NCBI GenBank assembly: GCA_015501055.1
Contig: JADNYV010000001.1
Coordinates: forward strand, 248,001-312,000
DNA length: 64,000 nt
Source: Mucidula mucida
Lineage: Eukaryota > Basidiomycota > Agaricomycetes > Agaricales > Physalacriaceae
Direction: 5' to 3'
Shown here piece after piece: positions 23,545-36,087 of this stretch; position 1 is the stretch's first letter, and every line of letters begins with the position of its first letter. The position numbers and the translations under genes were made by a program. The notes below the pieces were generated by a model. That model was not told where the DNA came from. It made no database searches and worked only from the letters and a program-made list of their open reading frames with translations.

Positions 23545-26011
23545 ATGGCGACCCCGGGACTCAAGCAGGTACGCATATAACCCCAATATTCTGCAGATTA
23601 TGGATCGTATTGCCAGGCCACGTCGTCGACGCTACAGCAGGCGCAAACAGCCGCACTGCTCTCCCTCCTCAACCTCAATAACCCCTCCGAAACCGCCCCA
23701 AACTCCGCGAAATCAGGCTCAGGATTCAAGACGCCGCCGCCTGCAGGCCCCCCGGTTTGGAAGATATTAGTGCTCGACCAGCAGACAAAAGATGTTCTTG
23801 CTACTGTTCTACGTGTTCAGGATCTACGCGACGTCGGAGTGACACTACACGTGTGCGTGGCACTCATTTATCGCCTCAAGAACGTGCTAATGAGGTCGAC
23901 AGACAACTGCACTCGATGAGACCCCCACTTCCAGATGTACCCGCAGTCTACTTTGTCTCCCCAACCCTTGCCAACGTCCGCCGCATTGCAGAGGACCTCG
24001 AAAAGTCCTTATATGAATCTTTCCATCTCAATTTTGTCGAGCCGCTGCCCCGGTCCCTTTTGGAGGAATTGGCGGCGTCTGTCGCGCGAGACGGGAGCGG
24101 AGATCTGGTGGAACAGGTAAATGCTTGTTATGTTTCTTGAAAGCTGTTTCCAACGTTTCTAGGTCATGGACCAATATCTCTCATTCATTGCCCCTTCACC
24201 GTCCCTCTTTTCTCTCTTACCGCCTCCGCCAATAGCTTCTACATCCACCAATCCACCAACTACTACCATCCCTCAGTCGACGTACGCCATTCTCAATTCA
24301 CCCTCATCTACAGAACAACAGATAGAGGCGGAGATTGAGCGCGTCGCGAGTGGTTTGTTCAGTGCCATTGCTACCTTGGGTGAGTTGTTAGTGCTAACAG
24401 TCTCTTCATATTTTGTTGACTTTGTTCAGGACATGTTCCGTTCATTCGGTCTCCACGAGGAAATGCTGCCGAGATGGTAGCCAAGAAGCTCGAGGGCAAG
24501 ATTCGCGATGCCATTATCACAGCGTCGCGCTCCCATGGATCATCCACGAACTTGTTTGCTCAAGATACCACAGGACTATCCAACCTTCAGCGGCCGTGTA
24601 AGTCATAGTTACCGACATGTCATCTACCTTTCTGAATCCCTGCTGCTAGTACTCCTCATCTTGGACCGAAACGTTGACATGGTTTCGATGGTCTCCCATG
24701 GATGGACGTACCAAGCGCTGGTTTCCGACTGTCTTGAGATAAAACTGAATCGTGTCGTTGTGGAGCAGCCGCAAAAACGTTCTTATGATCTCGACGCGAA
24801 AGATTTCTTCTGGGCCCGAAATGCCGCCAATCCTTTCCCCCAAGTTGCCGAGGAGATCGACCAAGAACTGAATAAATATAAGCAGGACGCGGCTGAAATA
24901 ACGCGAAGTACCGGTGTCAGCGATGTCAATGACATAACTCAACTGTACGCTTTCGTGATACTCGTTGAGGGCCCCAGCTGATCTAGTTTTACCAGAGACC
25001 TTTCGGCAAATGCCGCACATCTCAAGACTGCTATTACGCAGCTTCCGGAACTGACGGCCAGAAAGGCGACGCTTGATACGCATATGAACATCGCTACCGC
25101 ACTTCTTGAGGAGATCAAGAAGCGCGGGATGGATGAACTCTTCAGCACGGAAGAAGCTATCAACAAACAGGTTTGTATGTCGGACTCAAAACATCACGCC
25201 CTACTAACATGAGTTTTTCAGACAGTAACGAGCTTACTAGAAATGATGCGCGCGCCACGAGCAGATGGAAGCTTCACTGCTCTCGACAAATTGCGATTGG
25301 TCATTGTATTCTATCTCTCGTCGCCGGATAACGCGCTTTCGAAAGACGATATCAGCGAGCTGGAGAAGGAGCTCAAATCTGCCGGTGCCGATGTATCCGC
25401 GTTCGACTATGTTCGGCGGACGAGAGAGATATCTCGTATGACTCTATCAGCTAGTATGGGTAGCTCAACGCCAACGGGTGGAGGTGCGGGACAAGGCGGA
25501 CAATTGTTCGGTGGCTTCACCAGTGTCTTCGGTAATAGGGTTAGTCTTCGTCCCGATCTCTCGATTCCAACAGCTAACGCCTTTTTTAAAGTTGACGGAC
25601 AGACTGCAGGCTGGCGGTTTGGAGAACCTGATATCAGGGGTCAAGAACTTCTTACCGTCGAATAAACTGCTACCCGTTACGCGTCTGACAGAAGCGCTGA
25701 TGGACTCGTCGGCTGCCTCCAACCAATCTCTACAAGAGACCGACGACTACATCTTCCTCGATCCTCGTGCACCCAAGCACGCCAATGCAGGAATGACAGG
25801 CGCCGGAGGAAGCGGTGTCACTCGAGGAAGCGCATGGCGTTTGCGGAAAGCATCGTATTTTTGTCGGCGGTGCGGGCTATGTGGAGTATGGAACTTGGAA
25901 GAATGGGCGGCAAAGACGGGAAAACGTGTGAGTTATGGAGGGACAGAGATTCTGGATCCTGGAGGGTTTGTCGACATCTTACAGGAGCTGGGGAAATCGG
26001 GGAGCATCTAG
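23545..26011 (+). CDS. SLY1: SLY1, Sec1/Munc18 protein of ER-Golgi transport
   Basis: This SM-family protein clasps the syntaxin Sed5/Ufe1 and promotes SNARE fusion between ER and Golgi. It starts MATPGLKQ at 23545, then a short intron. Family blocks follow in order: [44 protein letters not shown], a Pro-rich loop, [15 protein letters not shown], the DRNVDM.S...[10 protein letters not shown] block, [21 protein letters not shown], and the C-terminal [16 protein letters not shown]. Exons: 23545-23568, 23617-23852, 23903-24116, 24163-24379, 24430-24597, 24650-24944, 24996-25170, 25222-25539 and 25592-26011. Near 25830-25905 the expected [10 protein letters not shown], then a [13 protein letters not shown] stretch, then [11 protein letters not shown] lie in changing frames, the breaks falling in or next to T and A runs. 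The original frame is restored to the stop. This pattern argues for small sequencing errors in a live gene. Confidence 0.9.
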
Positions 26012-26135
26012 TTTACTCTACGAACCGCCTATGTGCTTTCAAGTCGATTGTAGAATTCATTGTGTTTATTCTCGGGGAGGTGATGGTGATACATAGTTTA
26101 AGACGGGATACAGTAGTTAAGAAAGGTAAATCAGA

Positions 26136-27436
26136 CTATTTCCTATTGCCACCGGAGAAAGCCATGATTTGCACGAGACGAATGCTATTGCAAGTTAGAT
26201 AGTGTATCAGTGCTCGCGTTGAGAGAAAAGCTCACAAGATGTTAATCATGTCCAACTCCAAGTGAAGAGATTCCGAAAGCGGATCTGGCACAATCTGCCC
26301 TTCCTGAGCCATACGAGCATGCAGGAGGATCTTCTGAGTGCTAAAAACCCAGTTAAAGACTGATCTAGTTAACGAATACCGTGACTTACTCGTAGAGGAC
26401 GAAGATACTGAAGATGCCGAGACCACCATAAAGACTAATTGCCTCAGTAACTGCGAGAGATCGTAAACCCAAAGGGAGGATCATGGGTGCAAGACTGGAA
26501 GCGGCAACGACGGTGAGGCCACAAAGCAGAGGGCCTCCCATCCAAAGGTACTGGTCACTTCTAAATGATGGGTTAACACGGCATGCGGAAAATAATATTA
26601 GAGTATGCTTACTTGGCCGTTGCGCCTACCCATGATAGAGAGCCGACGATCGCGCAGGTATACAACGCAGCACGAGAGAGGACAGCGGGTGCGTAGAAGT
26701 ACATCGGGCTGAGCAGAGCAGCCTGACATCCGTTGAATGCCTGAAACGATTTTAGCAAGGTAATGGCGAGCAAAACTGAATGCACGGACCAGCCAGAACA
26801 AATGCTTCTGCATAGTGTTTTCGGGACTTGTGCGAATAGTTCCAATCATAGTGCCGATGCTACCAGCCAAACCTACTCCCAAAACGAGCCCTTCGAAGAT
26901 GTTAGACTTGGATATCGCTCGGAAGAGGTGCATGTTACATACATGGGTTAGCGGTCATAAGCCTGAAGGTGAAGCCCGACATGAAGAGACCACGAGCAGC
27001 CAACGCGGTAAGGACGAGACCTCCAGCCGTGTATTTGAAGGTATCATGGAGAAGAGATTGCTCTGCAGCAGAAAGGCCCTCGCGAGTCTCCCTGTTTAAG
27101 AATCCGTCTATGAGGAATACAGAGCCTGCCACGCCGCCCTAACAAATTTCCTTGAGCACATCAATGATTTGAGCCGCAATCCATACGCACTGCGATGAGC
27201 GCCGTTCGCTGCCAGGACACTCCCTGCGCCTGTTTAATGATAGGCGACCCATTGCTCATATAGTTCCGCGCGGCTCCAGCATATCCGCCGCGAGAAAAGA
27301 GCGTAGAACGCTCCTTGAGTGCTTTCAAGACGCCATTGGCACGGAAGCTGCTAAACTGGCGCGAAGCCTGCACTGGGGTTTGTCGTGCAAAGTTGGTGAA
27401 GAGAGGGCGAGTAGAGCTGATACCAACCCGGAGCAT
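26136..27436 (-). CDS. Mitochondrial Bax-inhibitor-1-like protein (GHITM type)
   Basis: The predicted protein starts at 27436 with an Arg/Ser-rich, acid-free mitochondrial presequence (MLRVGISSTRPLFTNFARQ and on to about residue 55). It continues as a BI-1/TMBIM-type bundle of about six membrane segments, in pieces joined by 50-60 bp introns: TAGGLVLTALAARGLFMSGF, FEGLVLGVGLAGSIGTMIGT, the CQAALLSPMYFYAPAVL segment, YTCAIVGSLSWVGATA, and LGIFSIFVLYE. The conserved C-terminal end reads LHLELDMIN, then after an intron FIRLVQIMAF and a basic stop at 26136. GHITM proteins act in the inner mitochondrial membrane in cristae and ion homeostasis. The order of motifs makes the call fairly sure. No frame break was needed. 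Confidence 0.75.
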
Positions 27437-27667
27437 GGTGGTGGTAAGAAATCAAGTGCGCTTCTGCGTCTTCGATTGGGTGACTTATAAAGTGAAAGTG
27501 AAAGAATGATTACGAACTTTCGACTGCCGTGCGATGCAGGCATTGCCGGAACGACGTCAGTCTCGGCAACCTTCCGAACCGTGTATCGTACATTCTAGTC
27601 GATTCACTAGATTTAATTTCTTTACAAGCGGTGGTGATACAGAAAACGCTATCCAAGCTACAACAAA

Positions 27668-29734
27668 CTATTTCCTGGCCGTCCCATTAATAACAGCCTT
27701 CAAACGTTTTACATCAAACACAACCACATTATGGTCCTCCAGTGAGATGGCCATAAACTCCTTCCCATCGTCCCATGTTCGCCAGTCAATATCAAAGATG
27801 CCCGGACGCTCTCCGGTGCAGGTATAAGTCCAGGACTTCTTATTATCCTGCCCATGCAAGTCAGTGAATACGAAAACAAGACGGGCTAAACCTCACCTCA
27901 ACATTGTACACACGAAGGTTCCCGTTTGCACCTGCTGCCGCAAACCATTCTCCGTCTTGAGAAGCAGAAACGGCATAGACCGGCCGACTAAACTCCCGGA
28001 TGACTCTCAAACACTGTCCTGTGGTCGAATCCCACAATCTCGTAGTCGCATCGAACGAACCGCTGCATATATGAGTGAGTATCTCCCTCCAAGGTAAACC
28101 AAGTCGACTAACGTGGCTATGATCGAACTCTTCTTGCTTTCACACCATGCGAGCGCAGTAACGGCATGATCATGAGCAGCAAGCACAACTACACGATTAC
28201 TGCGCGCTGAAAGACCGGGGATCGTATCGTCAGTCGGTGCTGACAGATTAGTTATATCCCAAACTCGAGACGTCTTGTCGTCGGAGCACGACGCGAGTCG
28301 CGTTCCAGCAGCGTTGAGGCGGATTTGATTGATTTCATTGGCATGTCCACTACAGAATGCTATGAGTTGAAGAAAACCTGCATATGGGGCTTTACTGACG
28401 AAAGAGTTTTGATAGGTGCGGCCGTTTCTATGTCTTGAATGTAGATCAACGAATCGGCACCAGCGCTGGCAAAGGTCGTGTTGTTTAGCCAGATGATGTC
28501 AAGTACACAGTCTGCGCACAGAATGAGTGTACCGCACGTGGCAAACGAGAGGAGCGCGCCGACCTTTATGACTCTTGAATCGTCGTTTCAAAGCTTTCTT
28601 CGCGACGTCGTACAGGCACGTACTACCATCCAGACTAGCCGACAAAAGATATTTGCCATTCGGAGAAAAACGAGTCGTAAATATAGGACCCTAGTTCGAT
28701 GGTCAAGAAAGATTGTGGCGGGCGACAATAAATAATTACCTCGTGATTTTTATAAAGCGAGTGTATCCTGCCATCCAGCGTGATTAATCTGAGTGTCGCA
28801 TCATAGCAAGCAACTGCCACTAGCGATCCTTCCGAATTCCAATGCAGGGACGTTATATCGACACCGTTTTGCGCAGGACCAAAGTATACGTTCGCGGGGG
28901 CTACTGAAAATTGCGCGGTGTCCATGGGATATGGCAAGGTCCATATCTTCAATTCAGCGTTCTTCGATCTATTAATGAACACTTTAGTTGGACAGGAAGA
29001 GTGTTCCAGTTGAAGTAGCGCACCCCGTAGCCATCACTTGAGAATTCGCGGGATTGAAAAGGCATACAAACACCTATCCGGGAGTTCATATAAGGCAAAA
29101 CCTCACGAAAATGGTACACGCGCCTCTGATGTATGACCAGTCAAACTCGGGAAGCATAGTTTCGACTGATCATTATGTCTATCTCCGCCGGATTTATGAA
29201 CTGCTCTGCAGATTCCTGCGCTGGAGCAGGCACGGAGTCAACAACCATGTCAGAAGCCGATGTTGGTGGTGCTTCCTCAGCGAGGCGCTAGCCCTGGGTC
29301 TAGTGTCTACTCTTGGGAGGACTGTAGGTTGTGGGATTGGCTTCGTGATGGAGATCGCGTGCGGTGCATTCACGAGGCTCTTCTGGCGGAGGATTGGGGG
29401 AACAGACGTGTGGCTCAAGCAGGGAAAATGATGCGCGACACTGCGCTACAGTTTCTCCTCCGCGGTAATGAGATTCGACTTCGGAATACAGCAGCGACTT
29501 GGAGAGAAGCTCGGCAAGTTCACCACGTGGTATGTGTTTCTTGAACTTTGGTGATCTCTCGAGGTGGCCCTCCTGGCAAATGGTAAACGCAGAGTGCGTG
29601 AACCCTGCTGTTGTAATCACTGTTCAGTGGAATATGGACTCAAAAAACTCACCACAGTCCAGGAGGTAAGAGTAAATTAAAAGATTAATTTCTTCAGAGT
29701 TGATGGTGATGGTCGACAGTGGCGTCGCGGTCAT
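27668..29734 (-). CDS. TBL1/SIF2-like LisH-WD40 corepressor subunit
   Basis: The start is ATG at 29734. An N-terminal LisH motif (EEINLLIYSYLLDSGFTHSAF-like, split by an intron near 29650) is followed by the region PRGELAELLSKSLLYSEVE. This matches the start of TBL1/TBL1XR1/SIF2, subunits of Set3/NCoR-type deacetylase complexes. An Ala/Pro-rich linker (about 29430-29200) leads to a beta-propeller. WD-like repeats include DITSLHWNSEGSLVAVACYDATLRLI, SASLDGSTCLYD-like, EINQIRLNAAGTRLASCSDDKTSRVWD, GSFDATTRLWDSTTGQC and a last strand ending VVVFDVKRLKAVINGT before the stop at 27668. Many short introns interrupt the propeller. LisH plus WD40 also occurs in other families, so the TBL1 assignment rests on the N-terminal block. 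Confidence 0.75.
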
Positions 29735-30064
29735 TGAGAATCCGGCAATGGGGTGAAAGAGCAAGTAACGATCGAAGCGAGCACGTGTCATGAGACCTTA
29801 ATCTAATCTTATCTGCAGACTGATTCGATGCCCTGTGTTTCTTTCCTCAACGATGCGCCTCCCCTCCTCACATTGTAGCATCATCTACCGACACACTGCT
29901 TCTTTGTGGATTGACAATTGCTTAAGACGGTTAAATTTAACGAGTAGGGAAAGATTTGAAAAAGAGCATCCAGGACTCAAAGGGTCTGACAACCAACGTA
30001 TTCCTTCCTGTGCAGTACATAGGTACAACAATGCTAATGTTACAGTGGGACCATATACAACTCA
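29735..30064. other. Intergenic
   Basis: This is the upstream region of the TBL1-like gene and the 3' flank of the DCAF11-like gene, both on the minus strand. Nothing further seen. Confidence 0.4.
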
Positions 30065-32380
30065 TTAGTAGTCTTCATCGAAATCTTCGTCGGGCGGATA
30101 GGCGCCAACCATTTGGGAAACAGATTCTCTTCTCCCCGCAATTCGGATAGCCTTCTTGATCGACGAGGGGATCCTTCTTCTGCAGCCTCGTCGGCTTGCT
30201 TCAAACCCAATCCTCCAATGAGCCGCCCATTTTCTGCAGGCCCTTCCACTCATGCCTTGCTAATATACTTCCTCCCCTGCTGTTAGCCCACGCGGCGCTC
30301 ATCATCACAGGCTCCTGCGAGTGCCAACTAACATCACGAACACAGACATTTCTCTTTCCTAAGGGAGTGGGATCTTCTGGGGCAGAAGGATCATGCCCTA
30401 AAGGTAGTGTTTGTGTTCGATCCAGTATTTGAACCAGAGTACCATCCAGCGACCAAATCTAAACATTCATGAGAAATAGATAGCAAGTATAATTGTGGGA
30501 CCCATACGTGAATCTTTCCATTTGAAGAGCCGGAATAGATATATTGACTGCCTGTTGTCTCTGCCGGGCTGAATTTGCATCGAATCAACGTCTTGAGTAC
30601 GGAGTGTCCACGATAAGTCATAACACTACAATCCATCGGCGTCTTTTCGTGTCGAGGCTTGCCATATGGAGGATACCTTACATATCGTGTCAAGAAGTAC
30701 TCGTTTCCAAGCGAGAGTAATAACGCACCGATAGTCAAAGCCTGGTATCCCGTAACTCTTGTTGGCAATCTTGCTGTAGTCCGCGGGACTTCGCAGTTTG
30801 CGTAAATCCCAGAGGCGAACAGACTGATCTTTTCCGTTGGATATAACATAGCGTCCGTCACCTTTGGCAGACACATAAGTGATACCTTCCGTATGCCCGA
30901 TGAGAACACCAGACGGTTTAGGCGACGCTCCCAATGATCGCCGGTCCCTATGAAGAAGTTAGAGACTGCGCGCAAGCGTCTGTGGCACATACCAAACTTT
31001 AAGGAAACTGTCATCTGATGCACTAACCAATACGTTCCCGGAGGCAGTATCTGCCCAACAGCAACTATTGACATCGGCATCATGGGCGTGTATGTTGACG
31101 GTTTCCCGACTGCTAAGCAGATCGTAGACTGTATTTTGTCAGAAATGCAGTTTACAAACGCCGAAACTGGTGCACCTGAAATGTTCCCATTACCCCCAGC
31201 AATGATTTCATTTCCATCTGCAGAGAATGTGCAGCTGTAAAGACCGTGATGCCCACGAAAGGTTATAGGATACTGAACCGGATTCTCGTCGACTACGCTA
31301 GTCATGTATACAGTTGGTGTCTGATGAGGTGTGAATATATGCCTCAACTAGCTAGAGAGACATACAATTGACGAGTATATCAACCTAGTAAGGATACATT
31401 GAGTCAAAAAATGTATTCACCAGCATGAAGTGAAGGACACCTTTGATTATCGGGAGAAAGATTCGCGTCTGTGATTGTCCAGCGACCAGGACGACCTTGT
31501 ATGCGCCGCTTAACGCTCATCGTGGTGCTGATGTGAGGGTCGTGCAGGCTTCCTCGCGATCAGCTTGGTCTGAAGCCTTATATGAGTCGTATATATACAG
31601 GCGGAAGTCTTGAAATTGTGTTAGCGTACTAGAGATGTTCAAAACAGCAATTACAGACCTTGTGAGCAGGTGTAGTAAAAGGAAGAATCTAAAGACCAAG
31701 ATTTCATATTGAACCCAATGATACTGAAAAAATCAAGTACCAGCAGAGAACTGAGCAGTGTAAATGTTGGCACTGTACGAGGCCACAGCGGTTCCATTTG
31801 AATTCGGCACAAGATGCTGGAAGAGTGAGAATAAAGGTGCAGCGATGACTACCGGAAGGACGTCTGCGTACATTCCCATGTCTTCTCTCGTTACTCGCGG
31901 CCGATGGTGTCTACCTTCAAGACGCCGCCGAATAGTTTGAGCAATATTCCGATTAGGGATGTCCCCGCGCTCTCTGCTCTTGTAGGCTATATGTCCAAAG
32001 GAACCACCAAACAGTAGGTCGACACCAGCCTCCTGCGGTTCTTTCGGCTGGGGAAACCAACCTCCCGGTGGAGGCTTCTCGTGTCGAGGAGATGCCCACG
32101 TGTAATATTCATCGTCTGAATCGTCCTCCTCATCCTCATCCGCTAGCTGACGTTGCTGGAGTAGATTCATAATATTGGAGCTGCTCAAGCCAGCAGGAAT
32201 ATATCCAGAGCGCTGCAGCTGGAAGAGTCCTGGTCAAGCACAGTCAGACAGATACTTAGAACGAAACACTAGTAGTATCGGCTCACTATTGAGGATCGCG
32301 ACAGTCGTGGGCGAAGCGAGCGGGGTGTCAAGACCAGAGGCCGATTCACGGGCGTCGTTGAGCTCATTGTCGCTGTCCAT
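30065..32380 (-). CDS. DCAF11/WDR23-like WD40 substrate receptor of CRL4 ubiquitin ligase
   Basis: The start is ATG at 32380 (MDSDNELNDA). After an intron comes a helical and acidic segment (NIMNLLQQRQLADEDEEDDSDD). The family-specific propeller entry follows, PNSNGTAVASYSANIYTAQFS, then DFRLYIYD. WD repeats cover SASDDSFLKVWD-like, GHTEGITYVSAKGDGRYVIS, GKDQSVRLWDLRKL, and RCKFSPAETTGSQYIYSGSSNGKIHVW. The tail ends PPDEDFDEDY at 30065. DCAF11/WDR23 recruits substrates such as stress regulators to CUL4-DDB1, and the YSANIYTAQFS and GHSVLKTLIRCKFSP-like blocks are typical of it. There are several short introns. Its start lies only 143 bp from the start of the divergent agmatinase gene. Confidence 0.8.
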
Positions 32381-32523
32381 GGTGGACGTTGAAGAGAGTT
32401 CCTGGGGAGCGATAACATTTGTAAGATAGTTCGGCCAGTGCAGCCGTCATTCACGGCTCTCATCGAAGTGATCGAAATAAGCCGGCGGCAATCAACCAGT
32501 CTGCTTTCCACCGAACGGTGAAG

Positions 32524-34222
32524 ATGTGGGTCGCTGTCAAGTACACTACTGTCTTGTTGGCCTCTGTCCTCTGCGTGCATTCGCACGGAGAACATGCAGA
32601 TGTGGATCTTCGTCAATTCTCAGCTCAGGCCTCACTCTCGGACAACGCAAAAGACCTCACCTGGCTCGAAAAGTACGGCCCACAGATTGATCAACCGTTC
32701 TCCGGCCCATTGTCGTTCTCTCATCTGCCTTACGCGCGCTGTCTCGAGGATGATAACATCGACTTTGACATCGCTATACTTGGCATGCCTTTTGACACTG
32801 GGGTACGCGTCTTATCACTTTCTGTTGAGCTTTCTGTTGAGGAATTTTCCTAGGTCACGTATCGGAGCGGGTAAGTTTTTCATACTGTTTCCGACAAATT
32901 GATATATAGATTTTGCCCGTCAAGCGCGAGGTTTGGTCCTTATGCCATACGCTCTGGCAGTCGGCGTCAACGCGAAAGTCGCGGGTATACCATGGCATGG
33001 GGTAGCAACCCTTACGAACAAGGCGCCAAGATCCTGGACTGCGGAGATGTAGGCAGTGTTCGAAGGCATGCTACGAGCATCACTCACTTTACCTCTTAGG
33101 TACCCGTCACTCCCTTTGACAATGCTCTGGCGGTAGACCAGATGGAGGTCGCGTACTCCACGCTGTTGAAGCGGCCAACAACGAGTTCAAGTGAGGTCGC
33201 GCCCACGATTCCACGTATCGTCAGGTGCGTTCCCCATTCAACGAAAGACCCGTTGTGAATGTTCTTATAGCTTGGGCGGGGACCATACCATCGTAAGTCC
33301 ATCAACATGACGAGAAAGCAATCTTTATATTGACGCTATTATTTTAGGTCCTCCCAATTCTGCGAGCATTACACAGAGTACACGGACCCATATCCGTGAT
33401 ACACTTTGACGCGCACTTGGTAAGAGTGGACTGTACCTCATCGCAAACAGCCTTACTCACTACGTGCAGGACACTTGGGCTGCATACCCAGGACAAGCAT
33501 CAGAGCAATCCCGCGTTACCCACGGCACCTTTTTCTATCTCGCCCAAGAAGAAGGTTTGATGGGCAACAATAGCATCCACGGCGGAATACGTTGTAAACT
33601 GCAAGGTATCGAGGACCTGCAGAACGACGAAAAAGTCGGGTTCTACGTGATATCCACCGACGATATCGACGATCTGGGTATCCCAGAGATCATCAAGCGC
33701 ATTCGCCAACGGATCGGGAACAGCCCGGTTTATCTCAGTATTGACATCGACGTGATAGGTGTGTGTATTTTTGTGCAATGTTGACCAATTGAACGCAAAC
33801 TTGAATAGATCCCGGTCTTGCGCCCGCAAGTGAGTGACACACAAGCATCTACACCTTTATTCATCACCTATATGTTAGCGGGGACGCCCGAAGCGGGAGG
33901 CTGGACAACACGCGAATTGAAGCGAATCATCCGAGGTTTAGCTGGCTTAAACTTTGTGTATGTCAATCTGTCGATTGTTCTCATCCTCGGTATATTGACC
34001 TGACCAGTGGGGCTGATCTTGTTGAGGTGTCGCCCTCATATGATCATGGTGAGGACTTTTCCTCCCTCGTAAGAATTGGTAGTTACTGAACTTTACGTTA
34101 TAGCTGAAATCACTGGAATCGCAGCAGCAGACTTGGTGCACGATTTCCTGTCCTTGTTCCTCGCAACAGGACCTCCGGCGCCATACCACTCACACCATTC
34201 ACGCATTGCCGACGAACTTTGA
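32524..34222 (+). CDS. Secreted agmatinase/arginase-family ureohydrolase
   Basis: It has the Mn-binding signature of ureohydrolases: GGDHT (33275-33290), HFDAHLD (split by an intron at 33419/33470), and SIDIDVIDPGLAPATGTPE (33736-33890, split by two introns). The C-terminal EVSPSYDHAEITG block is typical of agmatinases, which turn agmatine into putrescine and urea. The protein begins with a clear signal peptide, MWVAVKYTTVLLASVLCVHS, so it should enter the secretory pathway. Exons: 32524-32802, 32854-32870 (only 17 nt), 32925-33048, 33100-33224, 33271-33292 (22 nt), 33348-33419, 33470-33758, 33809-33829 (21 nt), 33879-33957, 34008-34048 and 34105-34222. The full frame is open with no break. 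Bacterial-type agmatinases lack the signal peptide, but secreted versions occur in fungi. Confidence 0.88.
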
Positions 34223-34363
34223 CTTCGTGTTGACGCAATACATTCAGTCATACGAGTATAGGGTATCAATGGTGAATGCTGAAAACAAATATATAGTCGT
34301 GTCACAGTAATATAAATATCAAGAAGTCCATTATGTACTGAACAAGCAATGAACAAGCGCTCC

Positions 34364-36087
34364 TTAGTTCTTGCCACCCCACGCCGGTGTGCTCGCCGCC
34401 CCTAATGGTCCTTGCTCATATCCTGGTGGACTCTCCTCATATTGCTGAGGAGACATCGTTCGGTACGGTCTCGGTCCGCCTGGACTTGTGTGCTGTTCAG
34501 AGATCAGAGGCACACTGGTGTTTATCGGCGAAGGCGAGTGGTGCGTGTCTCCAGGGTATGGGAGGTAAGAATTGTGTTCATGCTCTGGCAGGGGCGGCAC
34601 TGAATTATCGCCGTATCCACCGCCTAGTGTATAGTTGCGCTCTGGTGCTGGCGCTGCGGAATAGTATGAACTGGTGTTAGAGGAATAGGCGTTTGTGGGC
34701 ATCGGGGGTGATGATAGTGCACCCTGACCGTAATGGTCAGAATACTGGCGCTGCGGTTGTGGCTGTTGCGCTTGAGCATCATACGCATCGTAATGAGAAT
34801 ACGTAGACGGGTAGGCTTGATGTGTAGCAGCCGAATGATCTAAAAATCGATCAGGAAATTAGCAAAGGTATATGCCAGATTGACCACTTACAGGAAGTGC
34901 CACCCGCAGTATGGTTAGGGGCATAAGGGTCACCGTACTGTCCTGGAGCCGTTGTCATGAATTGATTGTTGGGTGGAGACATGGTGCGTTGCGGTTCGGA
35001 AGCAGCATGGTACGTGGATGGCGCATAAGAAGATGGCGCGTATGCGGTAGTGTGGCTGCTGCCTTGTCTCTGAGGCTTGGGAGGGTAAGCCGCTGTTTGA
35101 GATGGATTGTAATATTCATCTACAGCGCGAGACCCCGCGGGCGCAGGTGAATAACCACCTCCAACGTAACCACCATTTCCTACTAGTCGACCACCGTATC
35201 CGCCGTCGGAGTGAGGAGCTGAATCACTGTATGGCTGATCAAAGTAAACGTGATCGCCCTCAATTCTCGCTGTAAGCGGTTGCGCCTCCGGTAGAGGAGA
35301 TAGTCCGACCTCTTTCTGCTTCTGCAGCGCCTTACGTTCTTGTTCTGCTTTCACCGCATCGAGGCGCATCTGTTCGGCAAAATCGGGTCGACCTTGCTCA
35401 GTATCCTTTCGACGATCCCAGTCACCTCTGGGCTTGCGACTGGTGATACAGCAGCGCCCCAGGGTGTAAAAGCAGCCGCTGACGAAGAGGAGAATCCAAG
35501 CAGCGAGCGTGAGCCATATGGCATTGCCCATTGATGCACTGCCTACTGCATTGATGCGTGATTTGGCGACGAAGAATAGAACCAGATCAAAAATAAAGGC
35601 GAGCATGGCGACTGCGGCTGCAAAGCCAGAGACGCAAGTACTACAGCAGGTCATGGACATTTCCCTGATGTGTGCCAAGAGACCAAATAACGCTGAGCCC
35701 GCAGCAAGGGCGAGAGCGACAATGTGGAGTACGAGGGCATAGGTGATCCATTTGACTACAACGGTTGGGATTTCGATGGGAAGCTCATTTCCGACGAGAC
35801 TGTTGATATCTGGATGAAAATGAACAAGGAACTCGAGAATCCAAAGCGCCTAGACCCACCAAGTTCGTATCCAACAGATGGTGATGAGCAAGTCGTACCG
35901 TTTGAAAGCTCGACACAATAACCAAGTGTTCCAAAGGTAATTGTGCCGTCAATTCCGTTGCTGGAGATCTTTGCTTCGAGGAAGTAGACCGATTTGAAGT
36001 AGGGGACACAGAAGGAAACGACGGCCAGCAGGATTGTCGCTGTGAGCGTGCAGAGGAACCCCGGAGTCGCTGGGCGGATGATGCCCA
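34364..36087 (-). CDS. PalI/Rim9-type pH-response membrane protein (SUR7/PalI family)
   Basis: The start is ATG at 36087 (MGIIRPATPGFLCTLTA). The first membrane helix is followed by an extracellular loop with the GYC...G..C pattern (LGYCVELSNGTTCSSPSVGY). Three more helices follow: ITYALVLHIVALALAAGSALF, FAAAVAMLAFIFDLVLFFVA and NAIWLTLAAWILLFVSGCFY. A long Pro/Tyr/Ser/Gln-rich cytosolic tail to 34364 contains PPGY. Rim9/PalI works with PalH in the ambient-pH signalling complex at the plasma membrane. There are introns at about 35795-35850, near 35695 and near 34850. The splice phase at the first intron does not fit by one base, consistent with a lost G near 35855. The PalI call rests on the four-helix layout, the GYC loop and the tail. 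Confidence 0.75.
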
